Shown piece by piece: positions 1-7,655 of a stretch of DNA of 28,711 bases. The notes under the pieces were generated by a model, which saw only the letters and a program-made list of their open reading frames with translations, had not been told where the DNA came from and made no database searches. The stretch spans positions 1 to 28,711 of the IMG/VR virus record IMGVR_UViG_3300033156_000253; one strand, 5' to 3'. The stretch comes from a virus. Every line of letters starts with the position of its first letter. Position 1 is the stretch's first letter. Made by a program: the position numbers and the translations under genes.

Positions 1-342
1 GACGGTCATGCCAGACTCCAGTTTCACGCCGAGGCTGACCAGATATTCCTGCTGACGCTGGGTGGCTGGGCGATTGCGGCGGTTAGTGCGTTTCGCCGTG
101 GGGGCCGGTGCGGGTGCGACGGTGACGGGATTCTCGCTGGTGATGAGATAACCGCGAGTTCGGAGTTTGTTGATGTTGCATTTCGCGCGGCTATATCCGC
201 GTGTTCCGTCGGTCCAATCGCCCGTGGTTACCATTCCTAATGCTGCACATGCCGCTCGCATCGTGGCCATATCGGCACCAGTCATATAATGCGTTACTGT
301 GCTGTCGTTGGGGCCGTCGCTCTCGATTCTGTAAACGTCCAT
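1..342 (-). CDS. Leftward phage protein of unknown function, 3' end outside window
   Basis: An open frame without stops runs from an ATG at 342 to the left edge (114 codons visible), so the C-terminus is missing. The start is supported by GGGAGG six bases upstream (349-354) and by a near-consensus promoter behind it. The visible protein begins MDVYRIESDGPNDS, has a central stretch around residues 40-75, then a Pro/Ala/Lys/Arg linker (residues 75-95). It ends in RQQEYLVSLGVKLESGMTV, which resembles a short motif (ATxxQxxYLxxLGV..GMT) found near the end of various phage and plasmid proteins of unclear role. It is the only leftward gene seen, so it probably belongs to an early or regulatory operon divergent from the late genes. 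No catalytic motif is visible and no function is assigned. Confidence 0.75.
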   Translation of the reverse strand, partial: MDVYRIESDGPNDSTVTHYMTGADMATMRAACAALGMVTTGDWTDGTRGYSRAKCNINKLRTRGYLITSENPVTVAPAPAPTAKRTNRRNRPATQRQQEYLVSLGVKLESGMTV

Positions 343-371
343 CTCTGTCCTCCCGTCTCTCTCGTCTCATC

Positions 372-401
372 TAGCCGCAGTATAGCACATGTATAGCCGC
401 A
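372..401. repeat. Two direct repeats flanking the leftward promoter spacer; possible operator
   Basis: TAGCCGCA occurs at 372-379 and again at 394-401, 22 bp apart start to start, about two helical turns. On the minus strand one copy abuts the -35 box and the other overlaps the last base of the -10 box. The palindrome ACATGT (387-392) lies between them. The placement is what a repressor or activator site would look like, but no cognate regulator is in the window. Confidence 0.45.
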
Positions 402-407
402 TGTCAA
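379..407 (-). promoter_or_regulatory. Strong sigma70-type promoter, leftward
   Basis: Read on the minus strand, TTGACA (407-402) is followed after exactly 17 bases by TATACT (384-379). Both hexamers are at or one base from consensus and the spacer is optimal. Transcription would start near 371-372, giving a leader of about 30 bases with a good Shine-Dalgarno before the ATG at 342. Confidence 0.8.
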
Positions 408-424
408 GGGGTTTAGGGACGAAT

Positions 425-454
425 TTGGGCTATATTCAAGAACTTGCATATAAG
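425..454 (+). promoter_or_regulatory. Candidate rightward promoter for the late operon
   Basis: TTGGGC (425-430) and TATAAG (449-454) are separated by 18 bases just before the first rightward gene at 466. The match to consensus is moderate and -10 lies only 12 bases before the start codon, so the leader would be very short. The true late promoter could lie elsewhere or use a phage activator. Confidence 0.3.
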
Positions 455-465
455 AAAGGCAGTGC

Positions 466-678
466 GTGACTGACAGCATAACATTCGAGGCCGTGATTCC
501 GTCCACCGTGAGCGCGATACGCATTCATGGTGACGAGGGTATGCGGCTGACGCTGGACGTAGACGAGACGAACCTGCCCGAGGCGCTGCAGATTGTATGC
601 TGGCGTGGCGAGCCGTTGCGCGTAACGATTGAGCCGAGTGCACACACAGCGGGTAAACGTGAGCGAAACAGCCAGTAG
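466..678 (+). CDS. Small hypothetical protein, first gene of the rightward operon
   Basis: A 70-residue protein with a GTG start, preceded by AAAGG at 455-459 with six bases of spacing. The sequence is acidic and predicted to be mainly beta (alternating hydrophobics in residues 14-55), with no cysteine cluster, membrane segment or recognisable motif. It overlaps the start of the small terminase gene by about 20 bases, so translation may be coupled. Its position directly before terS is common for small phage proteins of unknown function. I do not recognise the family. Confidence 0.6.
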   Translation: MTDSITFEAVIPSTVSAIRIHGDEGMRLTLDVDETNLPEALQIVCWRGEPLRVTIEPSAHTAGKRERNSQ

Positions 679-1087
679 TGCCAGAAAGCTGCGTGGCATT
701 GAACGAGAGATAGCATGTCTGCGGTTGAGAAAGGCAGGGCTATCGTATCGAGCCATAGCAGCGGAATTGAATATTAGCCCTTCGGGAGCATATAAGGCGG
801 TCACGCGTGCGTTGCGCAAGCTCAACGAGAAGAGCGCTGAGGCGACGGCGGAGGTGCGCGCACTTGAGGTACAGCGGCTCGATGACCTGTTGGAGAACCT
901 GTGGCCGTATCGGCACAAACCAGCATATGTGGACCGCATTCTGCGCGTAATGGAACGACGGGCGCGATTGCTCGGACTCGACGCACCCGAGAGGCGTGAG
1001 ATAACCGGCGGCATGGAGATAGAGATTGGCTGGGGTGATGAAACTGCGCCTACCGGCATTGCACGCGGCACAGGCGGAGATACGTGA
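659..1087 (+). CDS. terS: Terminase small subunit (DNA-recognition)
   Basis: This 142-residue protein has an N-terminal helix-turn-helix: residues 14-48 include LRKAGLSYRAIAAELNIS followed by a recognition-like helix (GAYKAVTRAL). A long charged helix (about 50-85) and the tail VMERRARLLGLDAPE follow; this tail ending is typical of phage small terminases, which assemble into rings, bind viral DNA at the packaging site and hand it to the large subunit. GTG at 659 is preferred because it removes most of the overlap with the upstream gene; TTG at 629 or GTG at 638 in the same frame would add 7-10 residues. The large subunit overlaps its end, as in most phages. Confidence 0.8.
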   Translation: MSETASSARKLRGIEREIACLRLRKAGLSYRAIAAELNISPSGAYKAVTRALRKLNEKSAEATAEVRALEVQRLDDLLENLWPYRHKPAYVDRILRVMERRARLLGLDAPERREITGGMEIEIGWGDETAPTGIARGTGGDT

Positions 1088-2228
1088 TAGCGAGGCGCGG
1101 TTTCGTGTCGTGGCGGCAGGGAGACGGTTCGGGAAGACATTGCTCGGCTCTGCGCTCTGTATCGCTGTGGCTGCGCGAGGGGGGCGCGCCTGGTGGGTCG
1201 CTCCGTCCTATAAAATGGCGGCGGTGGGCTGGCGGGGGGTCCGGCAATTGGCTGCGCAAATACCGCTCACGCAGATACATAAGGTGAAAATGTTAGTGAC
1301 TCTCCCCAGCGGCGGCACAGTCCAGGTCCGCAGCGCAGATGATCCTCAGTCGCTGCGCGGCGAGGGACTAGATTTCTGCGTGCTCGACGAATGCGCGTTT
1401 ATGCGCGAGGAGGCATGGACTGAGGCGTTGCGGCCCGCGCTGAGCGACCGGCAGGGCGGCGCAATGTTCATCAGCACGCCGAAGGGCCGCAACTGGTTCT
1501 GGCGGCTCTACCAGCGTGGGCAGGACGAGAAGGAGCCGGATTGGGCCTCATGGCAGAGGCCGACGGTCGAGAATCCCTATATTGCGGCGAGCGAGGTTGC
1601 GGACGCCAAACACGACCTCCCCGAACGCATATTCGAGCAGGAGTACGAGGCACAATTCCTGGAGGACGCCGGTTCAGTTTTTCGTGGCGTGATGGCGGCA
1701 GCGACGGCACAGGAGAGCGAGCCACAGGCTGGGCGCTCTTACGTCATGGGAGTGGATTGGGGAAAACACAACGACTTTACCGTCATCTCGGTCATGGACT
1801 CTGAGAGTCACGCCATGGTGACGCTCGATCGGTTCAACCAGATTGACTATGCAGTGCAGCGGCAGAGGCTCATGGCCCTGGCGCAGCGGTACCGGCCCGA
1901 CGCGATCATAGCCGAGACGAATGCCATGGGGGAGCCGATCATCGAGCAATTGCAGCGCGATGGTCTGCCGGTACGCGGATTCACGACGACGCAGGCGAGC
2001 AAATTGGAGATGATCGAGTCGTTGACGCTGGCCTTCGAGCGGGGGGACATCACGATATTGAATGACCCGACGCTGGTAGGCGAATTGCAGGCATACGAGA
2101 TGGAACGGCTACCCAGCGGGCGGATTCGTTATAATGCGCCTCAAGGGATGCACGATGACTGCGTGATGTCGCTCGCGCTCGCGTGGCAGGCGATTGGCGA
2201 TAGCGGGCCACTGTTATTGTGGGGATAG
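1038..2228 (+). CDS. terL: Terminase large subunit (packaging ATPase and nuclease)
   Basis: The 396-residue protein has the full two-domain terminase layout. The ATPase domain shows Walker A GRRFGKT (28-34), Walker B ending in DE (117-118) and coupling motif STPKG (146-150). The RNase H-like nuclease domain shows MGVDWG (Asp240), an acidic AET motif (Glu293) and HDD (372-374), giving the expected metal-binding acids. It drives translocation of DNA into the prohead and cuts the concatemer. At just under 400 residues it is compact but complete. ATG at 1038 is used; a TTG at 1026 in the same frame has a better spaced GGAG (1015-1018) and would add four residues, so the true start is uncertain. 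It overlaps terS by about 50 bases. Confidence 0.95.
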   Translation: MKLRLPALHAAQAEIRDSEARFRVVAAGRRFGKTLLGSALCIAVAARGGRAWWVAPSYKMAAVGWRGVRQLAAQIPLTQIHKVKMLVTLPSGGTVQVRSADDPQSLRGEGLDFCVLDECAFMREEAWTEALRPALSDRQGGAMFISTPKGRNWFWRLYQRGQDEKEPDWASWQRPTVENPYIAASEVADAKHDLPERIFEQEYEAQFLEDAGSVFRGVMAAATAQESEPQAGRSYVMGVDWGKHNDFTVISVMDSESHAMVTLDRFNQIDYAVQRQRLMALAQRYRPDAIIAETNAMGEPIIEQLQRDGLPVRGFTTTQASKLEMIESLTLAFERGDITILNDPTLVGELQAYEMERLPSGRIRYNAPQGMHDDCVMSLALAWQAIGDSGPLLLWG

Positions 2229-2231
2229 TAG

Positions 2232-3626
2232 ATGCCAAAAGATTTTATCTATAACGTACGCCCGGTTACTAAGAGCGGCGCAATCACGATGTCGTCGCTC
2301 GATTGGGACATCATGTTCGGCGGTCCGGGTGACGACAAACTCAATGAGCATGGGGCGTACAGTGCGGTTGCCTGGGTGCGGCGGTGCATCGAATTGCGGT
2401 GCAATGCGCTGGCGACTATACCGGTGGTGATATATCGCGGCGAGAACGTGGTCGAGGACTGGGAATTCGCGGACCTGCTCCCGCATATGCTCTGGATGAC
2501 TGAGGCGGCATTGCAACTCTACGGTGCGGCATATTGGTTGCGCGAGCGGAATCGCGTTAAGGAATTAGGATATCGCTGGCTGGCACCGAACACGATCGAA
2601 CCGAAATATGACAAGATGGAGGGTCTCACACATTTCGAGCGTCACGTTCCGGGCGCAGCGGCAGCCATAGAATTGGCACTCGACGAGGTGCTGTATTCAT
2701 GGGAGCCGAATCTGCTGCACGAGGTGGGGCCAGGTCAGGGCTGGGTATCGGCGGTGCTCACAGAGGCGAATCAGAGCAACTATGTCAATCAATTCGCCAG
2801 CGAATTCTTTGAGCGCGGGGCTATGCCCGCCACCGTGCTCAGCGTTGAAGGCAATCCGCCCGCGAGCGAACTCGATCGGCTACAGGAGTGGTGGCGACGT
2901 CTGATCAGCGGCGTGAAGCGAGCGTTCGAGACGGTGGCGGTGAAAGCCACGGTGAAACCGATCGTGGTGGGATATCCCACGAAGGATCTGGCGATGCCCG
3001 AGCTCATGGCCATAGTGCGTCAGCAGATTGCCGTTGCCGCCGGTGTGCCCCAGACGATGCTGGAGGACGCGGCCAATTATGCGACTGCGACCGAGCACCG
3101 GCAATCGTTTTACACCGAAACCGTGGTGCCAGAGGCGATCAAAATACAGGCGGCGTGGCAGGCGCAACTATTCGAGCCATTAGGGTTGCGTCTCGACCTA
3201 GATTATCATAGTATGGACATGTTCCAGGAGGACGAGGCTGAGCGCGCTCAATCGTTGGCCTACCTGGTCAATGCCGGTGTGCCGCTCGACCTGGCGATGC
3301 AGATGTTGGGCATGGAATTGCCGGGCGATATGAGCTATAACGATCTGCAAAAGCGCCTTGGTGATGGCAGGACTGCACGAGCACCAACTGTGCAGAGGCC
3401 AGAGGACCAGCTGCGCGAACAGCGCGAGGAGCTACGCCGATGGCAGCGAAAAGCGAGCCGTGCGCTGAAAGAGGGCAAATCGGCTGATGTCGAGTTTGAT
3501 ACTGACGTCATAGACGACGCGAACCAGGCGGTGCTACATGAGCGGCTGAGCATGGCCACTACAGACGAGGAGGTGAAGGGCGCGTTCGCGCCCCCCTTTC
3601 GGCGACAGCTTGCGGGCTACCCGTGA
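2232..3626 (+). CDS. Portal protein, HK97-type
   Basis: A 464-residue protein that fits the HK97-like portal family, the dodecameric ring at the capsid vertex through which DNA enters and leaves. Family hallmarks include AYSAVAWVRRCIELRCN near residues 42-58, a LYGAAYWL segment, the central VNQFASEFFERGAMPA stretch, and VAAGVPQTMLED followed by a Thr/Glu/Arg helix typical of the stem and crown. The C-terminus has a charged, probably helical extension (about 385-440). The start ATG is three bases after the terL stop. The end overlaps the MuF-like gene by 17 bases, consistent with one coupled head operon. Confidence 0.93.
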   Translation: MPKDFIYNVRPVTKSGAITMSSLDWDIMFGGPGDDKLNEHGAYSAVAWVRRCIELRCNALATIPVVIYRGENVVEDWEFADLLPHMLWMTEAALQLYGAAYWLRERNRVKELGYRWLAPNTIEPKYDKMEGLTHFERHVPGAAAAIELALDEVLYSWEPNLLHEVGPGQGWVSAVLTEANQSNYVNQFASEFFERGAMPATVLSVEGNPPASELDRLQEWWRRLISGVKRAFETVAVKATVKPIVVGYPTKDLAMPELMAIVRQQIAVAAGVPQTMLEDAANYATATEHRQSFYTETVVPEAIKIQAAWQAQLFEPLGLRLDLDYHSMDMFQEDEAERAQSLAYLVNAGVPLDLAMQMLGMELPGDMSYNDLQKRLGDGRTARAPTVQRPEDQLREQREELRRWQRKASRALKEGKSADVEFDTDVIDDANQAVLHERLSMATTDEEVKGAFAPPFRRQLAGYP

Positions 3627-4329
3627 AGGGATCGACGGTACACGGGACCCGCACGGTGATGCCAAGGATCGTGCGGAACGACGGCTATACAAATTACTGC
3701 GCACGCGGCTGGGCGAGCAACTGGACGAGGTGATGCGGCTGCTGGGCGACCCACCCGATCTGAGCAAACTCGACGTGGCGTTCTGGGCGAGCGCACAAGG
3801 GCGCATGATCGCCGACCTGCGACCACAAATCGAGCGCATGGCGCAAGAGGCAATTGCTACAACATCGGCGACGGTGCCGATCCTCTGGGATGAGGCCGTG
3901 ATTGCGGCAGAGGCTGTTGACTGGGCGCGAATTCACGCAGGTGAATTGATTGAGGACCTGACTCGCCATACTCGCGACCTGCTACAGCGCGTGATACCCG
4001 AATTCATTGAGACGCCTGGCATGACAGTAGGTGATCTGCGGCGCGAATTGGAGCCCGCGTTCGGCGAGGTTAGGGCAGAACGAATTGCGACGACAGAGGT
4101 GACACGCGCGTTTGCAGAAGGGACACAGATCATACAACAGCAATTAGCGACTGGCGGCGTACAGATGGAGCAGGTATGGCATACATCGATGGATGATAAG
4201 GTCTGTGATCTTTGCGGGCCATTAGATGGTCAGCCAGAGAGTCTATGGGCAGAGAAATCGCCTGGTACTGACGGGCCACCGCCACGTCACGTAAATTGCC
4301 GCTGCTGGACAACATTGAGGAACACATGA
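3610..4329 (+). CDS. MuF-like head morphogenesis protein
   Basis: This 239-residue protein belongs to the SPP1 gp7/Mu gpF head-morphogenesis group, minor capsid proteins associated with the portal. The diagnostic C-terminal part includes ERIATTEVTRAF, then WHTSMDDKVCDLC (Cys199, Cys202) and PPRHVNCRCW (His227, Cys230, Cys232), a likely metal-binding knot. The start is a TTG inside the end of the portal gene; the frame is closed by TGA at 3574-3576 and there is no other start before codon 42, so initiation is probably coupled to portal termination. No clear Shine-Dalgarno is seen. Its place right after the portal is standard. Confidence 0.88.
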   Translation: MRATREGIDGTRDPHGDAKDRAERRLYKLLRTRLGEQLDEVMRLLGDPPDLSKLDVAFWASAQGRMIADLRPQIERMAQEAIATTSATVPILWDEAVIAAEAVDWARIHAGELIEDLTRHTRDLLQRVIPEFIETPGMTVGDLRRELEPAFGEVRAERIATTEVTRAFAEGTQIIQQQLATGGVQMEQVWHTSMDDKVCDLCGPLDGQPESLWAEKSPGTDGPPPRHVNCRCWTTLRNT

Positions 4330-4781
4330 ACGCGACGATCGAGATTAAAGGGCTCGACAAACTACAGCGCAAATTGGGGCGTGGCGCGCGACCGGTTATT
4401 CGGACGATACTGCTCGGGGTAGCAGAGGAAATTAAGGGGCGCATCGCCGAATATCCGGGGCCAGTCGTCTACCCGATCCGGTGGGCGAGCGAGAGCCAGC
4501 GGCGCGCCTATTTCGCCAAACGAGGCGGCATGGGGCCGTACGTGCGGCAGACCGATTCATTCAGCGAGCGGTTGGGGCCCTCGTGGGCCACTCGACTGGA
4601 AGGCGATGATCGTGCTATAGTAGGGACGCGCGTGAGCTATGCGCCATGGGTGCAGAGTGCGGAGGCGCAGCAGCCGATGCACGCGGCTACGGGCTGGAAA
4701 ACGGACGAGGAGGCGATAGAGGAGGTGGAGCAGAGCGGAGCAGTGGAGCGCATATTCAGCAAGGCAATGAGCAAGTGGTAG
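4326..4781 (+). CDS. HK97 gp10-like neck / tail-completion protein
   Basis: A 151-residue protein starting at ATG 4326, which overlaps the previous stop as ATGA and has GAGG five bases upstream. A TTG at 4296 in the same frame is less likely. The sequence has the gp10-like pattern: an opening IEIKGLDKLQRKL, a helix, then YPIRWASESQRRAYF, PYVRQT and later YAPWVQS. Members of this group sit at the head-tail interface. It lies directly after the MuF-like gene rather than among the later connectors, a slightly unusual position. The family call rests on pattern similarity, and a generic minor capsid role is the main alternative. Confidence 0.65.
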   Translation: MNATIEIKGLDKLQRKLGRGARPVIRTILLGVAEEIKGRIAEYPGPVVYPIRWASESQRRAYFAKRGGMGPYVRQTDSFSERLGPSWATRLEGDDRAIVGTRVSYAPWVQSAEAQQPMHAATGWKTDEEAIEEVEQSGAVERIFSKAMSKW

Positions 4782-4793
4782 GAGGAGGAGAGC

Positions 4794-5936
4794 GTGCGCA
4801 TTTACATTGTCGCGGCGAGTGACGCAGAGCAGGACAAGGAACGGCGACTGCGCTGGGGTGACTATTGGTTCAAACAGTCGCTGGGGGCAGCGTTACAGAG
4901 CCTGGGCCACGAGATCGTCACAGACGTTATGCAGGCGCAGGCGGTTATCAACTGCCATGGCATGAGCATCGAACGGTTGCCCGAGTGGACCTACAATGTG
5001 CTGTGGATCATTGGCCATCCAGACGCGGTGACCGTGGATGAGTGCAATCAGTACGACGCGGTATTCAGCGAATCGCAGAAACTCGCGGCACACCTGCGAG
5101 AGCAGGGCGTCGACGCGCAGTGGCTGCCAGGCGCGACCGATTTCGTGCCGATGGACGTGCCGAAAACGCATAAGCGGGTGTTCGTGGGCAATGTGCGGGG
5201 CAAATCGCGTCCCTGCATTGATGCGCTAGACGGTAATTATGACGGTCTAGAGGTTTGGGGCGAGGGTTGGGATTGGCTGCCCGAAGGCGTGTGGCAAGGA
5301 CTGTATTACCCGCATGACAAACTGAACGAATTATACGCGGCTAGCGAGACGGTGCTCAATGACGTGCATGAGGACATGGCCCGTTGGGAGATGCATAATC
5401 CGCGCTACTACGACATCTTGGCCGTGGCGGGTAGACGAGTGCCGACGTTCCGCGATTGCGCCGAAAGGATTATGCGGGGTGCCTATGTCCTCAAGGGTCT
5501 CGACTTAGGTTGTGGCGCGCGCAAACGGCCCGGACTCACAGGCGTGGACCGTGTAGGCGGCGAGGACATCATCGCATGGGACCTAGAGGGCGGGCTGCCG
5601 GGCGAGATAGGGCCGCAGGACGTCATCATAGCAGACAACATCCTAGAGCACATTACCAACCTAATACTGCTCGTGAACGCCTGCCACGATGCGCTCATGC
5701 CTGATGGTCGGATGCACGTGCGCGTGCCCTCGGCCACGACATCGGCAGCATTCCAGGACCCGACACATGTGCGATATTTCGTACCTGAGACGTTTGATTA
5801 TTTCGATGTCAGTCACAATCGCTGGCAGGAGTATGGGCGGACCTATGGCATCAAACCCTGGCATATCGTGCGGCGGACAATGGACGGCGTGATGATCGAC
5901 GTGATGATGCGACCGGCGGAGGAGAAGAGGGAATGA
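4794..5936 (+). CDS. Fused CgeB-like glycosyltransferase and SAM methyltransferase
   Basis: A 380-residue two-domain enzyme with GTG start behind a strong AGGAGGAG. Residues 1-225 resemble the CgeB/GT-B glycosyltransferases: an N-terminal Rossmann strand (MRIYIVAAS), VFVGNVRGKSR at the start of the nucleotide-sugar half, WGEGWDWLP, and LYAASETVLND leading to PRYYDILAVAGRRVPTF. Residues about 233-375 are a class I methyltransferase: LDLGCGARKRPG (SAM-binding, from 236), an acid in GVDRV, and DNILEHI (about 281) with LMPDGRMHVRVP. One polypeptide could thus add a sugar and methylate a glycan. It opens a run of glycan genes and its stop overlaps the next start. Acceptor and donor are unknown. 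Confidence 0.82.
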   Translation: MRIYIVAASDAEQDKERRLRWGDYWFKQSLGAALQSLGHEIVTDVMQAQAVINCHGMSIERLPEWTYNVLWIIGHPDAVTVDECNQYDAVFSESQKLAAHLREQGVDAQWLPGATDFVPMDVPKTHKRVFVGNVRGKSRPCIDALDGNYDGLEVWGEGWDWLPEGVWQGLYYPHDKLNELYAASETVLNDVHEDMARWEMHNPRYYDILAVAGRRVPTFRDCAERIMRGAYVLKGLDLGCGARKRPGLTGVDRVGGEDIIAWDLEGGLPGEIGPQDVIIADNILEHITNLILLVNACHDALMPDGRMHVRVPSATTSAAFQDPTHVRYFVPETFDYFDVSHNRWQEYGRTYGIKPWHIVRRTMDGVMIDVMMRPAEEKRE

Positions 5937-6160
5937 ACGTCTATACTTGGCGGGTTCGGACAGGTGCTACGTGGGAGCAACCAGCACGAGAGGGCATATT
6001 GTCTGTTAAGGCAGAGGACAGACACGAAGCTCGCGATCTTGCTATAGAATTGATAGCACCAGTGATCGCACCAGAAACCAGACTCGCAGAGCAAATACGG
6101 GGTATTTATCCTAATATTGCGAATGAGCGAGCCACATTGAAATGGGATCCGATTTCATGA
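5933..6160 (+). CDS. Small hypothetical protein in the glycan cassette
   Basis: A 75-residue protein whose ATG overlaps the previous stop as ATGA; AGAAGAGGG just upstream can serve as Shine-Dalgarno. Its end overlaps the next glycosyltransferase start in the same way, so three genes are chained. The sequence opens MNVYTWRVRTG and has a helix-forming centre (VKAEDRHEARDLAIELI) suggesting a small alpha/beta fold. It carries no catalytic motif. I do not recognise the family; it resembles generic small phage proteins with a beta strand, helix and short beta tail. A partner role for the adjacent enzymes is only a guess from position. Confidence 0.6.
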   Translation: MNVYTWRVRTGATWEQPAREGILSVKAEDRHEARDLAIELIAPVIAPETRLAEQIRGIYPNIANERATLKWDPIS

Positions 6161-7053
6161 ACATCCTCATGGCATTTCTCTATAGCCCGCCGACGACAGC
6201 CTGTTATTACGCCAAAGCGTTCCGCGCGTTGGACCACGATGTGCGCACTTGGGGGCCGTCGCGGGATCTGTCGCGCCATCGTGAGGACCAACGATACCGA
6301 CTGACGGGGCCGCATATGACAGCGCCATTAGCAGATGGATGGCGACCGGATCTGTTTGTGTACATCGAGGCCGGGGCTGGATGGTTCCCGAATGATATGC
6401 CACAGCACACGATTCCGACAGTAGGCTATTTCATCGACTCACATTCACGGTTGCAGCAGCATCTAGAACGTGCGCCATATTTCGATCACGTATTCTACGC
6501 GCACAAACAATTCGCAGATGCGTTCGGGCCGGACGCGCATTGGCTACCGCTGGCCTGTGACCCAGACGTACACACGCCGACGCGCTGGCCCGATGAGCCT
6601 GAATACGACGTGGCATTTGTTGGCAACGCCTATCCCGACGTGGCGCTCTACGAGCCGCGGCGCAAAGCGCTGCGGATGCTGGCTGCGCGATATAATTGCC
6701 GATTCGTGAATGGCGTCTATTTTGGGGATATGGCGAACGTCTACGCCAACGCGCGCGTGGTGTTCAACCGCAGCGCACACGGCGATCTGAACATGCGGGT
6801 GTTCGAGGCTATATGCAGCGGGCGGCCATTGGTGACGGATTATACACACGAGAATGGTATACTGGACATGTTCGAGCCCTACGTCCATCTGATGTATTAC
6901 GAGGATCTAGACGATCTGAAGTTTACAGCAGCGGCGCTCATTAACGGTCCCCGCATGGCTCGAATGATCGGCGCAGCGGGTCGCGCAGCGGTATTGGCCG
7001 AGCATACCTACGTCCACCGCGCTCAGCAGATGCTAGCGGCGGTGGGGCTATGA
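6157..7053 (+). CDS. CgeB-like GT-B glycosyltransferase
   Basis: This 298-residue enzyme opens with MNILMAFLYSPP, a typical first strand of a GT-B fold, and has TVGYFIDSHSR with DHVFYAHKQF in the N-terminal half. The C-terminal half carries DVAFVGNAYPD (from about 151), then NRSAHGDLNMRVFEAICSGR, the region that binds the nucleotide-sugar in the Glyco_trans_1_2 (CgeB) family, and LAEHTYVHR near the end. ATG 6157 overlaps the previous stop as ATGA; ATG 6142 in frame would add five residues. It transfers a sugar from an activated donor to an unknown acceptor. It differs clearly from the other two GT-B enzymes here, so these are old paralogues rather than a recent duplication. Confidence 0.83.
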   Translation: MNILMAFLYSPPTTACYYAKAFRALDHDVRTWGPSRDLSRHREDQRYRLTGPHMTAPLADGWRPDLFVYIEAGAGWFPNDMPQHTIPTVGYFIDSHSRLQQHLERAPYFDHVFYAHKQFADAFGPDAHWLPLACDPDVHTPTRWPDEPEYDVAFVGNAYPDVALYEPRRKALRMLAARYNCRFVNGVYFGDMANVYANARVVFNRSAHGDLNMRVFEAICSGRPLVTDYTHENGILDMFEPYVHLMYYEDLDDLKFTAAALINGPRMARMIGAAGRAAVLAEHTYVHRAQQMLAAVGL

Positions 7054-7107
7054 GGCGCGCATCGAGTCTACCGGCTGGCGTTCGAAAGTGAGCCTAGAGG
7101 AGGACAC

Positions 7108-7410
7108 GTGACGTTTAAAGAGCTACTATGTGAGATATGGGCGTTGCTGCAAGAATGGTGGGGATGGAAAAGGAGCCAGCGCCGTCAGAGACACCAACAG
7201 CCGTGGGAATTGCCTCTGGAGCGACTGTCGAGGCGCATAGACGAACTAGAATCGTTGAGAACACAGGTCTCTCGCCTGGAGGGAGAGCAAGTATTCGTGC
7301 GCAAATTGGTCTCTGACAAAATGCTCACAGACCGAGAATGGCTAACCGATTTGAGCGAGGGGCAGACGCCAGAGCAAACGAGGAGGGGAGAATGCGCGAC
7401 ACAGCTCTGA
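7108..7410 (+). CDS. Small coiled-coil protein of unknown function
   Basis: A 100-residue protein with GTG start and GAGGAGG upstream (about 7097-7103). The N-terminus is Trp-rich and amphipathic (IWALLQEWWGWKR), followed by a strongly basic patch. Residues about 35-65 show leucine heptads (LERLSRRIDELESLRTQ) that predict a short coiled coil. No transmembrane segment is convincing. The 54 bases before it (7054-7107) hold nothing but the ribosome-binding site. It sits between two glycosyltransferase genes and overlaps the next small gene by 19 bases. A membrane-surface or scaffold role is conceivable, but no function can be assigned. Confidence 0.6.
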   Translation: MTFKELLCEIWALLQEWWGWKRSQRRQRHQQPWELPLERLSRRIDELESLRTQVSRLEGEQVFVRKLVSDKMLTDREWLTDLSEGQTPEQTRRGECATQL

Positions 7411-7655
7411 GCGAGCAGGGCTTGCGGGAGGAGGCCAAAATATCCCGCGCGACAATGAGAGAGGGACGGTTCCTCTTGAAAGTGCGGCGTCATCCAATCC
7501 TGGCAAAGAGCACCGAGCACAACATGTTGCTCAAAGGCGGGTTTGGAGCAATGGGTGTAGGCCGTATGTGGTGTCACGCAACCGAGCGGGAGACAGCCTC
7601 TCCCGAGTGGGGCGAACTGCCTGAGATGGAATGGGACGGGGAGATACTCGCATGA
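7392..7655 (+). CDS. Small hypothetical protein
   Basis: An 87-residue protein starting at ATG 7392 immediately after AGGAGGGGAG, the strongest ribosome-binding site in this part; upstream in-frame ATGs at 7338 and 7347 are possible but lack one. The sequence is basic in its first half (residues 10-45) and acidic at the end (EWGELPEMEWDGEI), with no known motif. Its stop overlaps the next glycosyltransferase start as ATGA. The good start signal and tight coupling argue that it is real, although composition alone would leave doubt. Confidence 0.55.
   Translation: MRDTALSEQGLREEAKISRATMREGRFLLKVRRHPILAKSTEHNMLLKGGFGAMGVGRMWCHATERETASPEWGELPEMEWDGEILA

Noticed and set aside
1026-1037. TTG 1026 as the large terminase start
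   Set aside because: It has a well placed GGAG, but ATG 1038 gives the usual N-terminus (KLRLPALHAAQAEI); left as an alternative.
7054-7107. Possible promoter between cassette genes
   Set aside because: The 54-base gap has no -35/-10 pair of reasonable spacing; only the ribosome-binding site of the next gene is clear.
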